NCBI GenBank assembly: GCA_022825885.1
Contig: JAJDVY010000006.1
Location: forward strand, 1 to 64,000
DNA: 64,000 nt
Reading direction: 5' to 3'
DNA from: Nitrospirales bacterium
Lineage (GTDB): Bacteria > Nitrospirota > Nitrospiria > Nitrospirales > UBA8639
Part shown: positions 7,194 to 15,484 of the stretch, one piece after another
How positions within the stretch are numbered: the first letter of the stretch is position 1
Layout: every line of letters begins with the position of its first letter
The notes under the pieces: model-generated
Databases searched by the model: none
What the model saw: only the letters and a program-made list of their open reading frames with translations
Told to the model about the DNA's origin: nothing
Made by a program: the position numbers and the translations under genes

Positions 7194-8678
7194 TCAAGGT
7201 CGTGAGTGCGCCAGAATGGCTTCGATCATTTCTTTTGCGGCTTGTGGGGATTGCGAGACTTTCGCCAAGGCTTGGAAAACCTTTCGGTAGGTTGTGACTT
7301 CAGAAGCTCTGATCTCTCCGAGCAGTGGTCGGCCGCGCCGAGCCTTGAAATTGCCCAATTTCATCTCCAGTTCATCCAGCTTCTCAAGTTCAACTTTGTT
7401 ATGGCCGTTTTTGGTGTCGATACTTTCCCGGATGCTCCGAATACGGTTCAACGCCTGTCCAACCAATGCTTTGGCATCTTTAGCATATAAATAGCCGGAG
7501 CCTGCAAGATCATAGGTTTCTTCCATGTGACAGAGTGCGGACAACAGTTGGCGCTCTTTATGTCGTGTCGTTGATGCATGGCGGCATCGAACCACTATTT
7601 TGTGGAGGACGGCGGCAAGTTGGTTTTCAAGGTTTCGAGTATGCGGGCCAGGTTCAAAATAGTCACGTCTCCCATTTGGGACGATACGCGGGTCCACGAT
7701 ATGAATCTCACCAACGCACCAGCGGTTGAACCGCTCCTCCAGAAAGAGGCGATCAAATATGAACTCGTTGCCGACTTGGATGTTTCCTGCACGTGCGCGG
7801 ATGCCCCGAATCCTAGTGTCTTTTGGTATTGCACCGAGGTAGGATGAATGGGCGATCCAGCCGATGGCAGCGCTTCCGTTATTGTCTACTGAGGGGATGT
7901 CGATTTTTTCGAGTTCTTTGAAGCGGTCCTCACGGTCCCTCGAAAACTGAATCGTCTCACCATAAGGCCGCATTATGGGCGTATGTTCGCTGTCTAAGAC
8001 AACGCTCAACGTCAGCGGAGTCTCGTTCTTTGCGAAGAGATTTTCGATTTCTGAAGCGAATGGAAAATTTAACGGCATCGGAACAGGACAAACTTCCCCA
8101 ATGTATGTTCGGACTGATTCCCTGTTAAGTATTAAGCCTGCAGCGTGTCGCCCAACACCGCTGACCTCAACCTCGAAGAAATGGTCGGGATATCCGTTCC
8201 CCGGCAGAATCTCGACGCTGACACATTCTCTAATCGCACGTTCCGTCTGTTTGGTCTCAAGAATGCGTTTTAGGAGTTTGGGGCCATCCCAGACAATGCG
8301 GGTGACTGGCTGGCCAGCCTGGGAACGCGTCAGGAACGTAACCGACTGGGCGAAGGCGAGGCCAGACAAGCGTCCGACCCCACGAAACCCTCTGTCGGTT
8401 CCTGGCTGCTTCTGGCTGTGAGCAATCGGCAACAATGCCTTGACCGCTACTTCATGATGCAACCCCGGCCCATTGTCGCGAATCTTCACGCTTAAGGCCG
8501 GTGAATTGATGTTGATCTGGACCGTCCTGTTCGCGGTCTCCCTTGCGGCGGCAAGCGCGTCTGCAGCATTTTGGATGTATTCGCGGTAAATGGCCAAGGG
8601 ATTGTCGTACATGCCAGCGGTGACGAGGCTAAAAAGATTGTTCCCCACGAGTGCTGTCGGCGTGGCTGTGTCTGGCAT
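7194..8678 (-). CDS. GHKL (Hsp90/MutL-type) ATPase, last gene of six-gene operon
   Basis: A 494-residue protein with a complete Bergerat ATP site: N-box REYIQNAADALAAA near residue 32, DNGPGL (G1) near 67 and GFRGVGRLSG (G2) near 96. The remainder is a transducer-like middle region (GEIHIVDPRIVPNGRRDYFE) and a helical C-terminal part with long charged helices (KVELEKLDELEMKLGNFKAR). Such stand-alone GHKL proteins occur in several anti-phage systems as ATP-driven switches. ATG 8678 is chosen because CGAGG lies 8-10 nt upstream; a TTG six codons earlier is possible. It follows the radical SAM gene by 21 bp. Confidence 0.85.
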   Translation of the reverse strand: MPDTATPTALVGNNLFSLVTAGMYDNPLAIYREYIQNAADALAAARETANRTVQININSPALSVKIRDNGPGLHHEVAVKALLPIAHSQKQPGTDRGFRGVGRLSGLAFAQSVTFLTRSQAGQPVTRIVWDGPKLLKRILETKQTERAIRECVSVEILPGNGYPDHFFEVEVSGVGRHAAGLILNRESVRTYIGEVCPVPMPLNFPFASEIENLFAKNETPLTLSVVLDSEHTPIMRPYGETIQFSRDREDRFKELEKIDIPSVDNNGSAAIGWIAHSSYLGAIPKDTRIRGIRARAGNIQVGNEFIFDRLFLEERFNRWCVGEIHIVDPRIVPNGRRDYFEPGPHTRNLENQLAAVLHKIVVRCRHASTTRHKERQLLSALCHMEETYDLAGSGYLYAKDAKALVGQALNRIRSIRESIDTKNGHNKVELEKLDELEMKLGNFKARRGRPLLGEIRASEVTTYRKVFQALAKVSQSPQAAKEMIEAILAHSRP

Positions 8679-8699
8679 TTTGTTGCCTCGAAACAAGGT

Positions 8700-10337
8700 T
8701 CAGTTGGCTGTCTTCACAAGGAGCGAGTTGTTTCGTTGTAGCATGGGTTCGTGGTCGAAAAGGCCAGCATCCTCAACGACCTCATCCTCTGCGGGCATAA
8801 CTGGATCAGGGTTCAGCACCGGGAAGAGCATCAACACCTGACCGCTATCAGTCTTCAAATTGTCCTTTATGTCCAGCATATGGAAGGGCATCACTTTTCG
8901 TAGGAGTGGGTCGATGGTATGGTCGTTTGCCAACCGACGGAAATGATCTCGTCGGAGTCCTTTCGCGTCTGTTGGCCCAGAAAGAAGACGAACCAATTCC
9001 CGTTCTTGGCGCTCTGAACAGCGTTTGCGGATGGCCTCGTATTCATCACGCACAGGGCGCCCAGGGCCGTTCTCATAATATTCTCTGTGAAAAATGAACG
9101 CATGAGGTAGGCGCAACAACCGTTCAAACGCCATATAGTCTTCTCCATAAGCACGCATAAAGAAGGACGTATTCCCGCTGACGATGCCGCGAGTCGCTTG
9201 AAGCATGATCTGAAACGAGCGCAAATAATACCGGTTCCAATTTTCCCCAACATGTGAGCGGTCTTTCAAAGTGACGGGTTGATAACGCATCGGGAATGAC
9301 CAAATACGGATACCCAGCGCTTCGTTCAGGGTGATGTTGAGTCGCATCCGCACGTATAAGTCTGCCGGGGTGTCCATGAAGTTATAGAGCATGTAGTTTG
9401 ACAATGAAGTAATCCCGTTATCAGCCGCCATGCGGATCGCAATCTCGTAGACCTTGCGGACTCCGAGGTGGTCGAATGCGATGCGTAGCGGACTGATGCA
9501 GATTGTAGCCATTTCTCGCAGGAACATCGGAGATTTGGCGAGAATACGCGCATCGACACCCTGATTAAAATCAACGCGGCGTTTGACTGGCGGTCTATCG
9601 GCTCGTTCAAGTTTTGCCCCCGGCGTGAAACCAAGGTCTCGGATTTCGGCGATGACCTCTCTGTACCGCGCGGACGCCGTGATGTTGTTGTCCATCAGCA
9701 CAAGGTCTTTTTTCGTCCCGTGTGCCGTGTCTACGCCAGCTACAAGTTTAGAAAGCGGCGGCATCTCGCGTTGGGCGCCCTCCAGTTTGGGTACACCGCA
9801 GAATGCACAACTCCGCACACAACCGCGCGAGGCGTAGCCGAAATAGGCGTCATGCACGGGATAGCGGTAATTGACCTGGTCGAGAATGCTGTAATCCGGG
9901 ATCATCTCCTCTATAGGTGTGCCACTGAGGTCTTCAGAGCCGAAATCAAAATTGTCCTTTGACAAGGTGAGCGCCGAAGCCGGCGGACCATCAAGCAGAC
10001 CCTTGATGAAGCGAACGCCTACCCATCGGGGCTCTTTCACAAACTCATCATACATCAGCGAGGCGGCAATGCCCCCGACGAAGACGCGTTCCGACTGATT
10101 GCCTGCCGCCTGAATCGCAAAGTCAATCGCTGCAGACGTCCGCGCCCATTCAAAGCTGAACAACGTGGTCACGTAGACGCGGTCCCAAGCTTGGTCCAAT
10201 ATCTTTGGTGTTGTGCCCTTCACAAACCTGACATTATCGCCGCGACCACGGTGATACGCAGCCAACTTCATCAAGCCGAGTGGCGGATACTTATTGGGAT
10301 ATCCTGGCTCGATTAGTAATACGCTTTTCCCAGTCAT
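8700..10337 (-). CDS. Radical SAM protein with B12-binding-like N-terminus, in candidate defence operon
   Basis: A 545-residue protein. The N-terminus (LLIEPGYPNKYPPLGLMKLA) has the typical start of B12-binding-type radical SAM proteins, but no DxHxxG cobalamin ligand motif is visible. Cys173, Cys177 and Cys180 in GCVRSCAFCGVPKLEG form the CX3CX2C cluster site. A VLMDNNITAS segment and a TIM-barrel-like middle follow, then about 150 residues of charged C-terminus. The start overlaps the upstream ParB-like stop by ATGA, so the two are co-translated. The substrate is unknown; a nucleobase or peptide modification is conceivable. I know no named defence family with this neighbour set. Confidence 0.82.
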   Translation of the reverse strand: MTGKSVLLIEPGYPNKYPPLGLMKLAAYHRGRGDNVRFVKGTTPKILDQAWDRVYVTTLFSFEWARTSAAIDFAIQAAGNQSERVFVGGIAASLMYDEFVKEPRWVGVRFIKGLLDGPPASALTLSKDNFDFGSEDLSGTPIEEMIPDYSILDQVNYRYPVHDAYFGYASRGCVRSCAFCGVPKLEGAQREMPPLSKLVAGVDTAHGTKKDLVLMDNNITASARYREVIAEIRDLGFTPGAKLERADRPPVKRRVDFNQGVDARILAKSPMFLREMATICISPLRIAFDHLGVRKVYEIAIRMAADNGITSLSNYMLYNFMDTPADLYVRMRLNITLNEALGIRIWSFPMRYQPVTLKDRSHVGENWNRYYLRSFQIMLQATRGIVSGNTSFFMRAYGEDYMAFERLLRLPHAFIFHREYYENGPGRPVRDEYEAIRKRCSERQERELVRLLSGPTDAKGLRRDHFRRLANDHTIDPLLRKVMPFHMLDIKDNLKTDSGQVLMLFPVLNPDPVMPAEDEVVEDAGLFDHEPMLQRNNSLLVKTAN

Positions 10338-11341
10338 TTTGCATCAATGTCTTTGATCATTTTGTTTATTCTCTCAACTTCCTGCATTAACTTCCTGACA
10401 TCTTGCTTGAATGCATTAAAACGACTTTGTTCGAGTTCTAACATATCTTGCCGTGAGACTTCATTAAGAAGGTTCTTCGCCTGTTTTATTTTTTCTTCTA
10501 CTTGACTGATCTTGGCGAGTTGATACCCCTCATCCAAATCAATATCGCCGTTAGCATACTTATTCAGCACCTTGGATTTCTTTAGAATCACCGGAAGTTT
10601 TTTTCTAAGTTCCTGCGCCGTAAAGGCGCCGTCTTCATCATTTGGACCAAAACTCTTAATTTTTGCTAGAAGTAAGCCACTCAAACCCTCCTTTTTCATT
10701 GCTTCAGAAATATCGGTTGTCCGAACAATAACGTCGTAGTAGCTGAAGTGGGCTCTTTTGGTATCTTCGTTGTGCTTCATCATCTCGATAACTTTAACTC
10801 TGGTACGTATTGTCCCCACTGACTCACCAAAAAGCTCTGCGATTTTATCCACATTCCACCCTTGCTCTTTACGCACATATGCGAAATTGGCCTTTTCATA
10901 GGCTGACCACTGGGTTTTACCTTTGACGTGAATCTGATTTAAGAATGCTGCCTGTTGGTCGTCGGTCAGACTGCTGACGATGTCGCATGGAATTAGATCC
11001 CACTCACCATGTGGCTCCTTTTTATGTAACAGTCGATAGACCGCCAATCGGGAATTGCCCTCTATGACTTCCATCGTGTCTCTGCGGATCAATATCGGCT
11101 CCATGAGGCCGCCGTGTCGTTTAATCTCGGGAAGCAAATTCTTGACGCTTGGTTCCTTGACGAGTTTTTGGAATATTAGTTCCTGCTGCTCTTCCTCGAT
11201 CATGTTCTTGAAGTCAGGTTCTCCATGCGTACAGGCATATACCCTCGGGTTGTCTTTTAAGAATTTGAGTTTAATTATGTCGACGTAATCATTGCTAAGC
11301 TGAATGGTTTCACGGAGAATTTTCATGTCTTTCTCTTTCAT
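10334..11341 (-). CDS. ParB-like nuclease-fold protein (ParB1 of operon)
   Basis: A 335-residue protein with a ParB N-terminal-type fold: an IIKLKFLKDNPRVY box, then PILIRRDTMEVIEGNSRLAV, where the usual ParB GERRxRA is replaced by GNSRLA. An HTH-like segment (VDKIAELFGESVGTIRTRV) follows around residues 170-190, and a coiled-coil-prone C-terminus runs from 270 to 335 (VEEKIKQAKNLLNEV). ATG 11341 is used; ATG at codon 6 is an alternative. It lies 25 bp after the helicase gene. ParB-fold proteins in restriction-like contexts act as DNA sensors, nucleases or NTPases; the exact role is not deducible. Confidence 0.78.
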   Translation of the reverse strand: MKEKDMKILRETIQLSNDYVDIIKLKFLKDNPRVYACTHGEPDFKNMIEEEQQELIFQKLVKEPSVKNLLPEIKRHGGLMEPILIRRDTMEVIEGNSRLAVYRLLHKKEPHGEWDLIPCDIVSSLTDDQQAAFLNQIHVKGKTQWSAYEKANFAYVRKEQGWNVDKIAELFGESVGTIRTRVKVIEMMKHNEDTKRAHFSYYDVIVRTTDISEAMKKEGLSGLLLAKIKSFGPNDEDGAFTAQELRKKLPVILKKSKVLNKYANGDIDLDEGYQLAKISQVEEKIKQAKNLLNEVSRQDMLELEQSRFNAFKQDVRKLMQEVERINKMIKDIDAK

Positions 11342-11366
11342 GTTTTGTGGCCCGCGATAACAAATG

Positions 11367-12833
11367 TTATGAGTGTACGTGGGGTGAGAGAATTTGTGTC
11401 AATGCCCCAGACAGATCACACATAAACGTGGCGCTAAACTCATCGCGCGATATATCTCCCTGTGTTAACTGGGCAGCTTGATATTTGGCGTTGAGTAACA
11501 GATCTACCCATTCATCAATGGTGGCCTTAGCGATTAAATTATGCACGAAGCATTCTTCAGATTGTGAAATTCGATGGATACGGTCCTGCGCTTGAAGGTA
11601 ATCATCAAGACTGAATCCACGATCATAGAAGACTGCGTGATGCGCAACAGTTAAGGTCAAGCCTTCCTTTGCTGCCCCAGGGGTCGCCACCAATAGTCTG
11701 CAAGACTTATCCGTCTTAAATCTTCGGATCGATTCGTTTCGATCAGAAACGGACATAGAGCCATGTACCTTTTGTGGAATGAAATGAGCTAATTTGCCAC
11801 TCAACCATTCGACATTGTCGATAAAGCCAGTCCATAAAATTGTCTTATTAGACTGAAGGTCGATGTCGTCAAACAAGGCAACCAGCTTTAGATATTTCCC
11901 GGGAAGTTCGTTGTATGTTTTGTCCACAAGAGCAGGATTTGACGCGCATTGCACCAAGCGCAACAAGCGTTTCAAAATGTCCTCTGCGTCATCAATAACG
12001 AAGCCGCCGCGGTCTCGGAACTCATAAGCCATTTCGTCCCTGTAGGCAGCATAAATTGCAGATTGGCGAGGCGCGAGTTCGACAAAGTGAGTTAGAATGG
12101 TCTTATCAGGAAGCTCGATTCCCGCTGTCCGCTTCGTTTCGCGTATTGAGAAATGCTTGAGCTTGTCCATCACCTCCGCTAGTTGCAAGCCATACTCAGA
12201 CACGGAAGAAGACCTAGACGGTAAATCAAGGGCTGTCTTGAATGCGGAAAATGAAGAGCCGAGCGATTGCCCACCATCAAGAAACTTGATCTGTGACCAG
12301 ATGTCATAGGGACGATTAGCCACTGGAGTTCCGGTCATGATGATGCGACGCACGAACCTGTCGGCGATGGAATGAAAATGAATTGACAGTTTCGATTCTG
12401 GATTCTTGATCTTCTGACTTTCATCCAGGATAACCCCGACCCTGCAGGTACCAAGGAACTCACTAATCAGATCTAAGTTTGTTGATATTACCTCGTAGTT
12501 CATGATGTAGATCAGAATGGGTGAATTCAGGGCAATGCTGTTTTCTCGACGATTGTCGGACAGGATTCTAGGTGTGACATGTGAGTGAGACGCCAGTTCA
12601 TCGACCCAATTTTGCACCAATGACTTTTTCGAAACCACAAACACTGTATCGACGATATCTTCGATGAGCCACAGCAACAGCAGATCGATCGCAATTTTTG
12701 TCTTGCCCAGCCCCTGCTCATGGAAGATTGCAGCATAGGGCAGGGATTGTACCGCCCTGACAGCATCAAGCTGATAAGGGTAAGCATCATGCTTGGCACT
12801 AAGCCTGGGGGCTTTTCTTAGCTTAAATCCCAT
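11367..12833 (-). CDS. SNF2-family DEAD/DEAH-box helicase
   Basis: A 488-residue superfamily 2 ATPase, near the minimal SNF2 core length. The motifs are in order: an upstream QLDAV Q-like box, Walker A EQGLGKTKIA, motif II DESQKIKN, motif III MTGTPVANR, motif V ATPGAAKEGLTL and motif VI QAQDRIHRISQ. It lacks extra domains and so probably depends on partners. ATG 12833 lies inside the end of the upstream nuclease gene (16-bp overlap). SNF2 translocases power several phage-restriction systems (for example DISARM and Dpd), but their other hallmark genes are absent here. Confidence 0.9.
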   Translation of the reverse strand: MGFKLRKAPRLSAKHDAYPYQLDAVRAVQSLPYAAIFHEQGLGKTKIAIDLLLLWLIEDIVDTVFVVSKKSLVQNWVDELASHSHVTPRILSDNRRENSIALNSPILIYIMNYEVISTNLDLISEFLGTCRVGVILDESQKIKNPESKLSIHFHSIADRFVRRIIMTGTPVANRPYDIWSQIKFLDGGQSLGSSFSAFKTALDLPSRSSSVSEYGLQLAEVMDKLKHFSIRETKRTAGIELPDKTILTHFVELAPRQSAIYAAYRDEMAYEFRDRGGFVIDDAEDILKRLLRLVQCASNPALVDKTYNELPGKYLKLVALFDDIDLQSNKTILWTGFIDNVEWLSGKLAHFIPQKVHGSMSVSDRNESIRRFKTDKSCRLLVATPGAAKEGLTLTVAHHAVFYDRGFSLDDYLQAQDRIHRISQSEECFVHNLIAKATIDEWVDLLLNAKYQAAQLTQGDISRDEFSATFMCDLSGALTQILSPHVHS

Positions 12834-13261
12834 GTTGCACCGTTGCTTGAGTCCAGCAACCAAAAGTCACAACCGTCGAATACTGTAATAGCTGTACTCG
12901 TAACATATGTGACTTGACGCATAAAGCGCATTAAGGTCCTGGCGCTATCAGCTCTGCAACCAGTTACCGCCAGGACAAAGAAACCATTCTTTCTTCGCTC
13001 AAGATAGTTGAGAAAACATTCTATTTGTTTGTTGGTGTGTGTGTTGTTAAGGTCACCATCGGTCTTGGCTTCAGCAATAACGATAGAACGGTTGGAATCT
13101 TCGCTGGCATACACGTCAGGGCGAAATCCATCAATTAAGGGAGGCACTGGTCCTCCAGGCTTCTGTTGCACGTCAGCAATGAACGACATTGAAGGAAACC
13201 GATTCTCAAGCGCTTTCACTACCTGAATTACTAAATGACTGTGCTGGTCACTCTGAGACAT
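12818..13261 (-). CDS. PD-(D/E)XK-type nuclease-like small protein
   Basis: A 147-residue protein. Residues about 43-65 read DGFRPDVYASEDSNRSIVIA followed by EAKTDGD: RPDV gives the catalytic Asp and the I-A-E-A-K strand gives the E-X-K motif of PD-(D/E)XK nucleases. An alpha/beta continuation follows (FFVLAVTGCRADSARTL). It is short and probably acts with the downstream helicase, whose start it overlaps. ATG 13261 is preferred over the TTG two codons upstream. It overlaps the upstream ParB-like gene by 14 bp. Confidence 0.75.
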   Translation of the reverse strand: MSQSDQHSHLVIQVVKALENRFPSMSFIADVQQKPGGPVPPLIDGFRPDVYASEDSNRSIVIAEAKTDGDLNNTHTNKQIECFLNYLERRKNGFFVLAVTGCRADSARTLMRFMRQVTYVTSTAITVFDGCDFWLLDSSNGATWDLS

Positions 13262-14282
13262 CTTCAAGCAGCCTCTGTAGACGTGCCGACAAATCTTCTA
13301 GTGCCCCTATCTGCTCCGTAGCATCGTCGCGTTCCCTATCTCTTAGTGCTCGCATCTCAGAATAAGGCAAATCGTTGATACGCCGTGCAAGAGCGTCTGC
13401 TAGTTGATATAAAGATGCTGCTTCCAACGTAATCTCGCTGCCTTTTTGACCAGGAATATTTTCCGCTTGTTGGTCAAGTAGTCTGGTGGCCGCTTCTATA
13501 GAGCGCGGACCTCCAGTAAGGAATGTCTCTCTTGCTTTTTCGTCACGTAATACTTTGGGTAACTGCCGTACATCTTCTAATCTGTATATTTTCCCATCAC
13601 GAATCCATTCCCCAAAATCTTTCAGGTCCATACCGGCTTCGAATATGGCTTCCTTAATCCTAGGTTTCTGTAGTTCGACAAAACCACTGAACCTATCGAT
13701 ATGAAATGCCGTATCATCGACCACGTCACGATAATATTCGTTCATGTCATGATAAGCATCTATCTGTCGTTCGATGTTGATCTTATTGCCGCCACAAAGC
13801 GATATCATTTCACCATAATCCATGAACTTGCTGTTGCGCAGATAGTGTAGATACCTTGCCTTTTCGTAGGCGGGCCATTCTCTGGCACCAACCAAGTGAG
13901 CCGAAACGCGAATTGTCTCAATGTCGCGTTGGTTCGCATTGTCCAGTACAATTGCTTTGATCTGCGCCCAAGACCCTTTTGCGCCCTCTTTGAGAAATTG
14001 TTTATAAATAGCAAGCCGAGTGTTTCCATCAATGCAGACATATCCATTGTCTTTGATTATGACGGTGATGGGGAATATCACCCCACCACTAGCGAGGATT
14101 GCATCTTTAAGCTGTGTATAAGAGGAAGCACCCTTGTCCCCATCTGTGGCTGAACGCAAAGCAAAGTGAATGCGCTCAGCGTTCAGCTTATCCCCGTACT
14201 TCTCCAACGCTTTTTTTATTCTAGGATTATCAGTGTCAAAAGAGACATCTTTGACGTTCAGCATTGTGTGTTTTTCTTCCAT
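13248..14282 (-). CDS. ParB-like protein (ParB2), first gene of six-gene operon
   Basis: A 344-residue protein with a ParB-type N-terminal fold: NVKDVSFDTDNPRIKKALEK at the start and IDGNTRLAIYKQFLKEG near residue 95, the same GN(T/S)RLA variant as ParB1. An HTH-like region (YGEMISLCGGNKINIERQI) follows near 165 and a charged helical tail. It has little direct identity to ParB1 outside these boxes but shares its architecture, suggesting an old duplication or a heteromeric pair. ATG 14282 is fixed by an AGGAGGAG ribosome site 4 nt upstream. It heads an unbroken chain of six same-strand genes with overlaps or gaps of 25 bp or less. Confidence 0.78.
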   Translation of the reverse strand: MEEKHTMLNVKDVSFDTDNPRIKKALEKYGDKLNAERIHFALRSATDGDKGASSYTQLKDAILASGGVIFPITVIIKDNGYVCIDGNTRLAIYKQFLKEGAKGSWAQIKAIVLDNANQRDIETIRVSAHLVGAREWPAYEKARYLHYLRNSKFMDYGEMISLCGGNKINIERQIDAYHDMNEYYRDVVDDTAFHIDRFSGFVELQKPRIKEAIFEAGMDLKDFGEWIRDGKIYRLEDVRQLPKVLRDEKARETFLTGGPRSIEAATRLLDQQAENIPGQKGSEITLEAASLYQLADALARRINDLPYSEMRALRDRERDDATEQIGALEDLSARLQRLLEDVSE

Positions 14283-14525
14283 TTTCTCCTCCTGAATGAC
14301 GTACACTATCGTTCATACTGGTTGACAGCAGCGGCAGTTGGTCGTTTTCTAAAGGTGTACGGGCTGTGGGAAAGTGGATCTTCTGTTTGGTTATGGATCT
14401 TTCTCCCAATTTCAGATCCCTATAAGCTCAAGTCGGGTGTGAGGAATTTTCCGCATTATATCCGCTACGATGTTTGATAAAAAGTGGGCGATTTTGACAG
14501 CAACAGTGGTCGCGGGCTTATCCGC

Positions 14526-14544
14526 GCCGTATGCGCTAGCCCGG
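14526..14544 (+). repeat. Right copy of the 19-bp direct repeat; gene-free 14283-14916
   Basis: This is the partner of 7028-7046 (17 of 19 matches). The surrounding gap 14283-14916 holds the leader of the six-gene operon (no clear -35/-10 that I would defend), then repeat-like phrases shared with other gaps: 'CCTCGCTTCGCTCGGAATGA', a CCCGGG...CCCGGG fold-back near 14648 and one CCCCGATC unit near 14735. No gene is supported. Confidence 0.55.
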
Positions 14545-14916
14545 CTTTCTCTCCTACACGCTTTCTTTGCGTTCGATGGTTGAGCGAGAGATTCCTCGCT
14601 TCGCTCGGAATGACCACTTCTGAGAAGAAAGCGCCATGAGGCATGTCCCGGGCTTTGACCCGGGATGGCACGGCTACGAATGCCTCTACCTCTCCTCGCC
14701 CCTCCTTACAAAGGAGGGGAACACAAAGACACTGGACCCCCGATCAAGTCGGGGATGACAGAAGGAGGGAAAGCAGATAGTTCCTTCACTTCCGTTCAGG
14801 ACAAGCGCTACGCTCGGAATGACGACTTCTGAGAAAAAAGCACCCTGAGACAAGTCAGCTCATGGGGAGGGGATGGTCGGTTTCCGCGTAGCCTTTTTCT
14901 AAGAACGAATCCGTGA

Positions 14917-15111
14917 TTAGTTGCTGGACGGCTGGTTGGTCCCTGCACTCTGTCCATTTTGGGCGGGATTAATGAGGTGATCCTGGTACTGTTTCTGCAT
15001 TTCTATATAAAAGGTCACCAACTGTGTGGGATCATGATGAAAACGGGCCGAGATGCGGTGCCGCACTTCCCGGATCTCGTCGATGACTGGATCATTCAGG
15101 TTTTGTTTCAT
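14917..15111 (-). CDS. Small antitoxin-like protein (orphan)
   Basis: A 64-residue protein starting at ATG 15111 with GGAGGGAACG in front. The N-terminal segment NDPVIDEIREVRHRISARFH resembles the short proteins usually encoded immediately before PIN-domain toxins. Here no intact PIN gene follows, and a short PIN-like fragment lies upstream instead. The C-terminal 12 residues are low-complexity (NGQSAGTNQPSSN) and may be read-through of damaged sequence. It is probably a leftover of a toxin-antitoxin locus. Confidence 0.6.
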   Translation of the reverse strand: MKQNLNDPVIDEIREVRHRISARFHHDPTQLVTFYIEMQKQYQDHLINPAQNGQSAGTNQPSSN

Positions 15112-15132
15112 CGTTCCCTCCAAGGAGTTCCA

Positions 15133-15186
15133 GTGGTGGTAGAAACTGGGTATCGTGGTTTCAACATACACGCGGGGTTTGGGCAT
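15133..15186 (-). pseudogene. Relic of a PIN-domain toxin N-terminus
   Basis: Eighteen codons beginning at ATG 15186 read MPKPRVYVETTIPSFYHH, the characteristic beginning of a PIN-domain family (first catalytic Glu/Asp region), and then run straight into the ribosome site of the antitoxin-like gene. The remaining PIN residues are missing, so this is a fragment left by a deletion or tandem rearrangement. Confidence 0.6.
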
Positions 15187-15302
15187 GCCGGCAAGATACC
15201 GCACTGACCTCTTCAGGAACAAACCGGGCATCACACAGCGAAGAGTCAGGCAGAGCGATGAGATCGCGCGGCTACACCCCGTTGTCTGCCCGCTTTGTGG
15301 AA

Positions 15303-15467
15303 CATAGCAAGATCATAGCATGGCATAGCATGAAACATAGCAATACATAGCAATAAATAGCAGTAGCGCAACAAAACATAGCAATATCATAGCAATAATA
15401 GCAAATACATAGCAGTAACATAGCAAGCATAGCAAAATCATAGCAGGGCATAGCAAAACCATAGCAA
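15303..15467. repeat. Degenerate tandem array of ATAGCA units
   Basis: Fifteen copies of ATAGCA occur in about 165 bp, spaced 8-16 nt apart by short A-rich linkers (typical unit CATAGCAA plus 0-4 nt). The period is irregular, so it is neither a microsatellite nor a CRISPR. Open frames across it give cysteine/tyrosine-rich nonsense on the minus strand and are not believed. It sits in the large gene-free gap 15187-15935. Confidence 0.85.
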
Positions 15468-15484
15468 GAAGGCGGAAGGTTCCT

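Noticed and set aside
7194-14282. Assignment of the six-gene operon to DISARM, Dpd or Dnd
   Set aside because: Hallmark genes (DISARM methyltransferase and PLD protein, DpdA TGT-like enzyme, DndA/C sulfur genes) are absent.
15303-15467. CRISPR array
   Set aside because: Units are only 6-8 nt with irregular 2-10 nt linkers and no spacers or cas genes.
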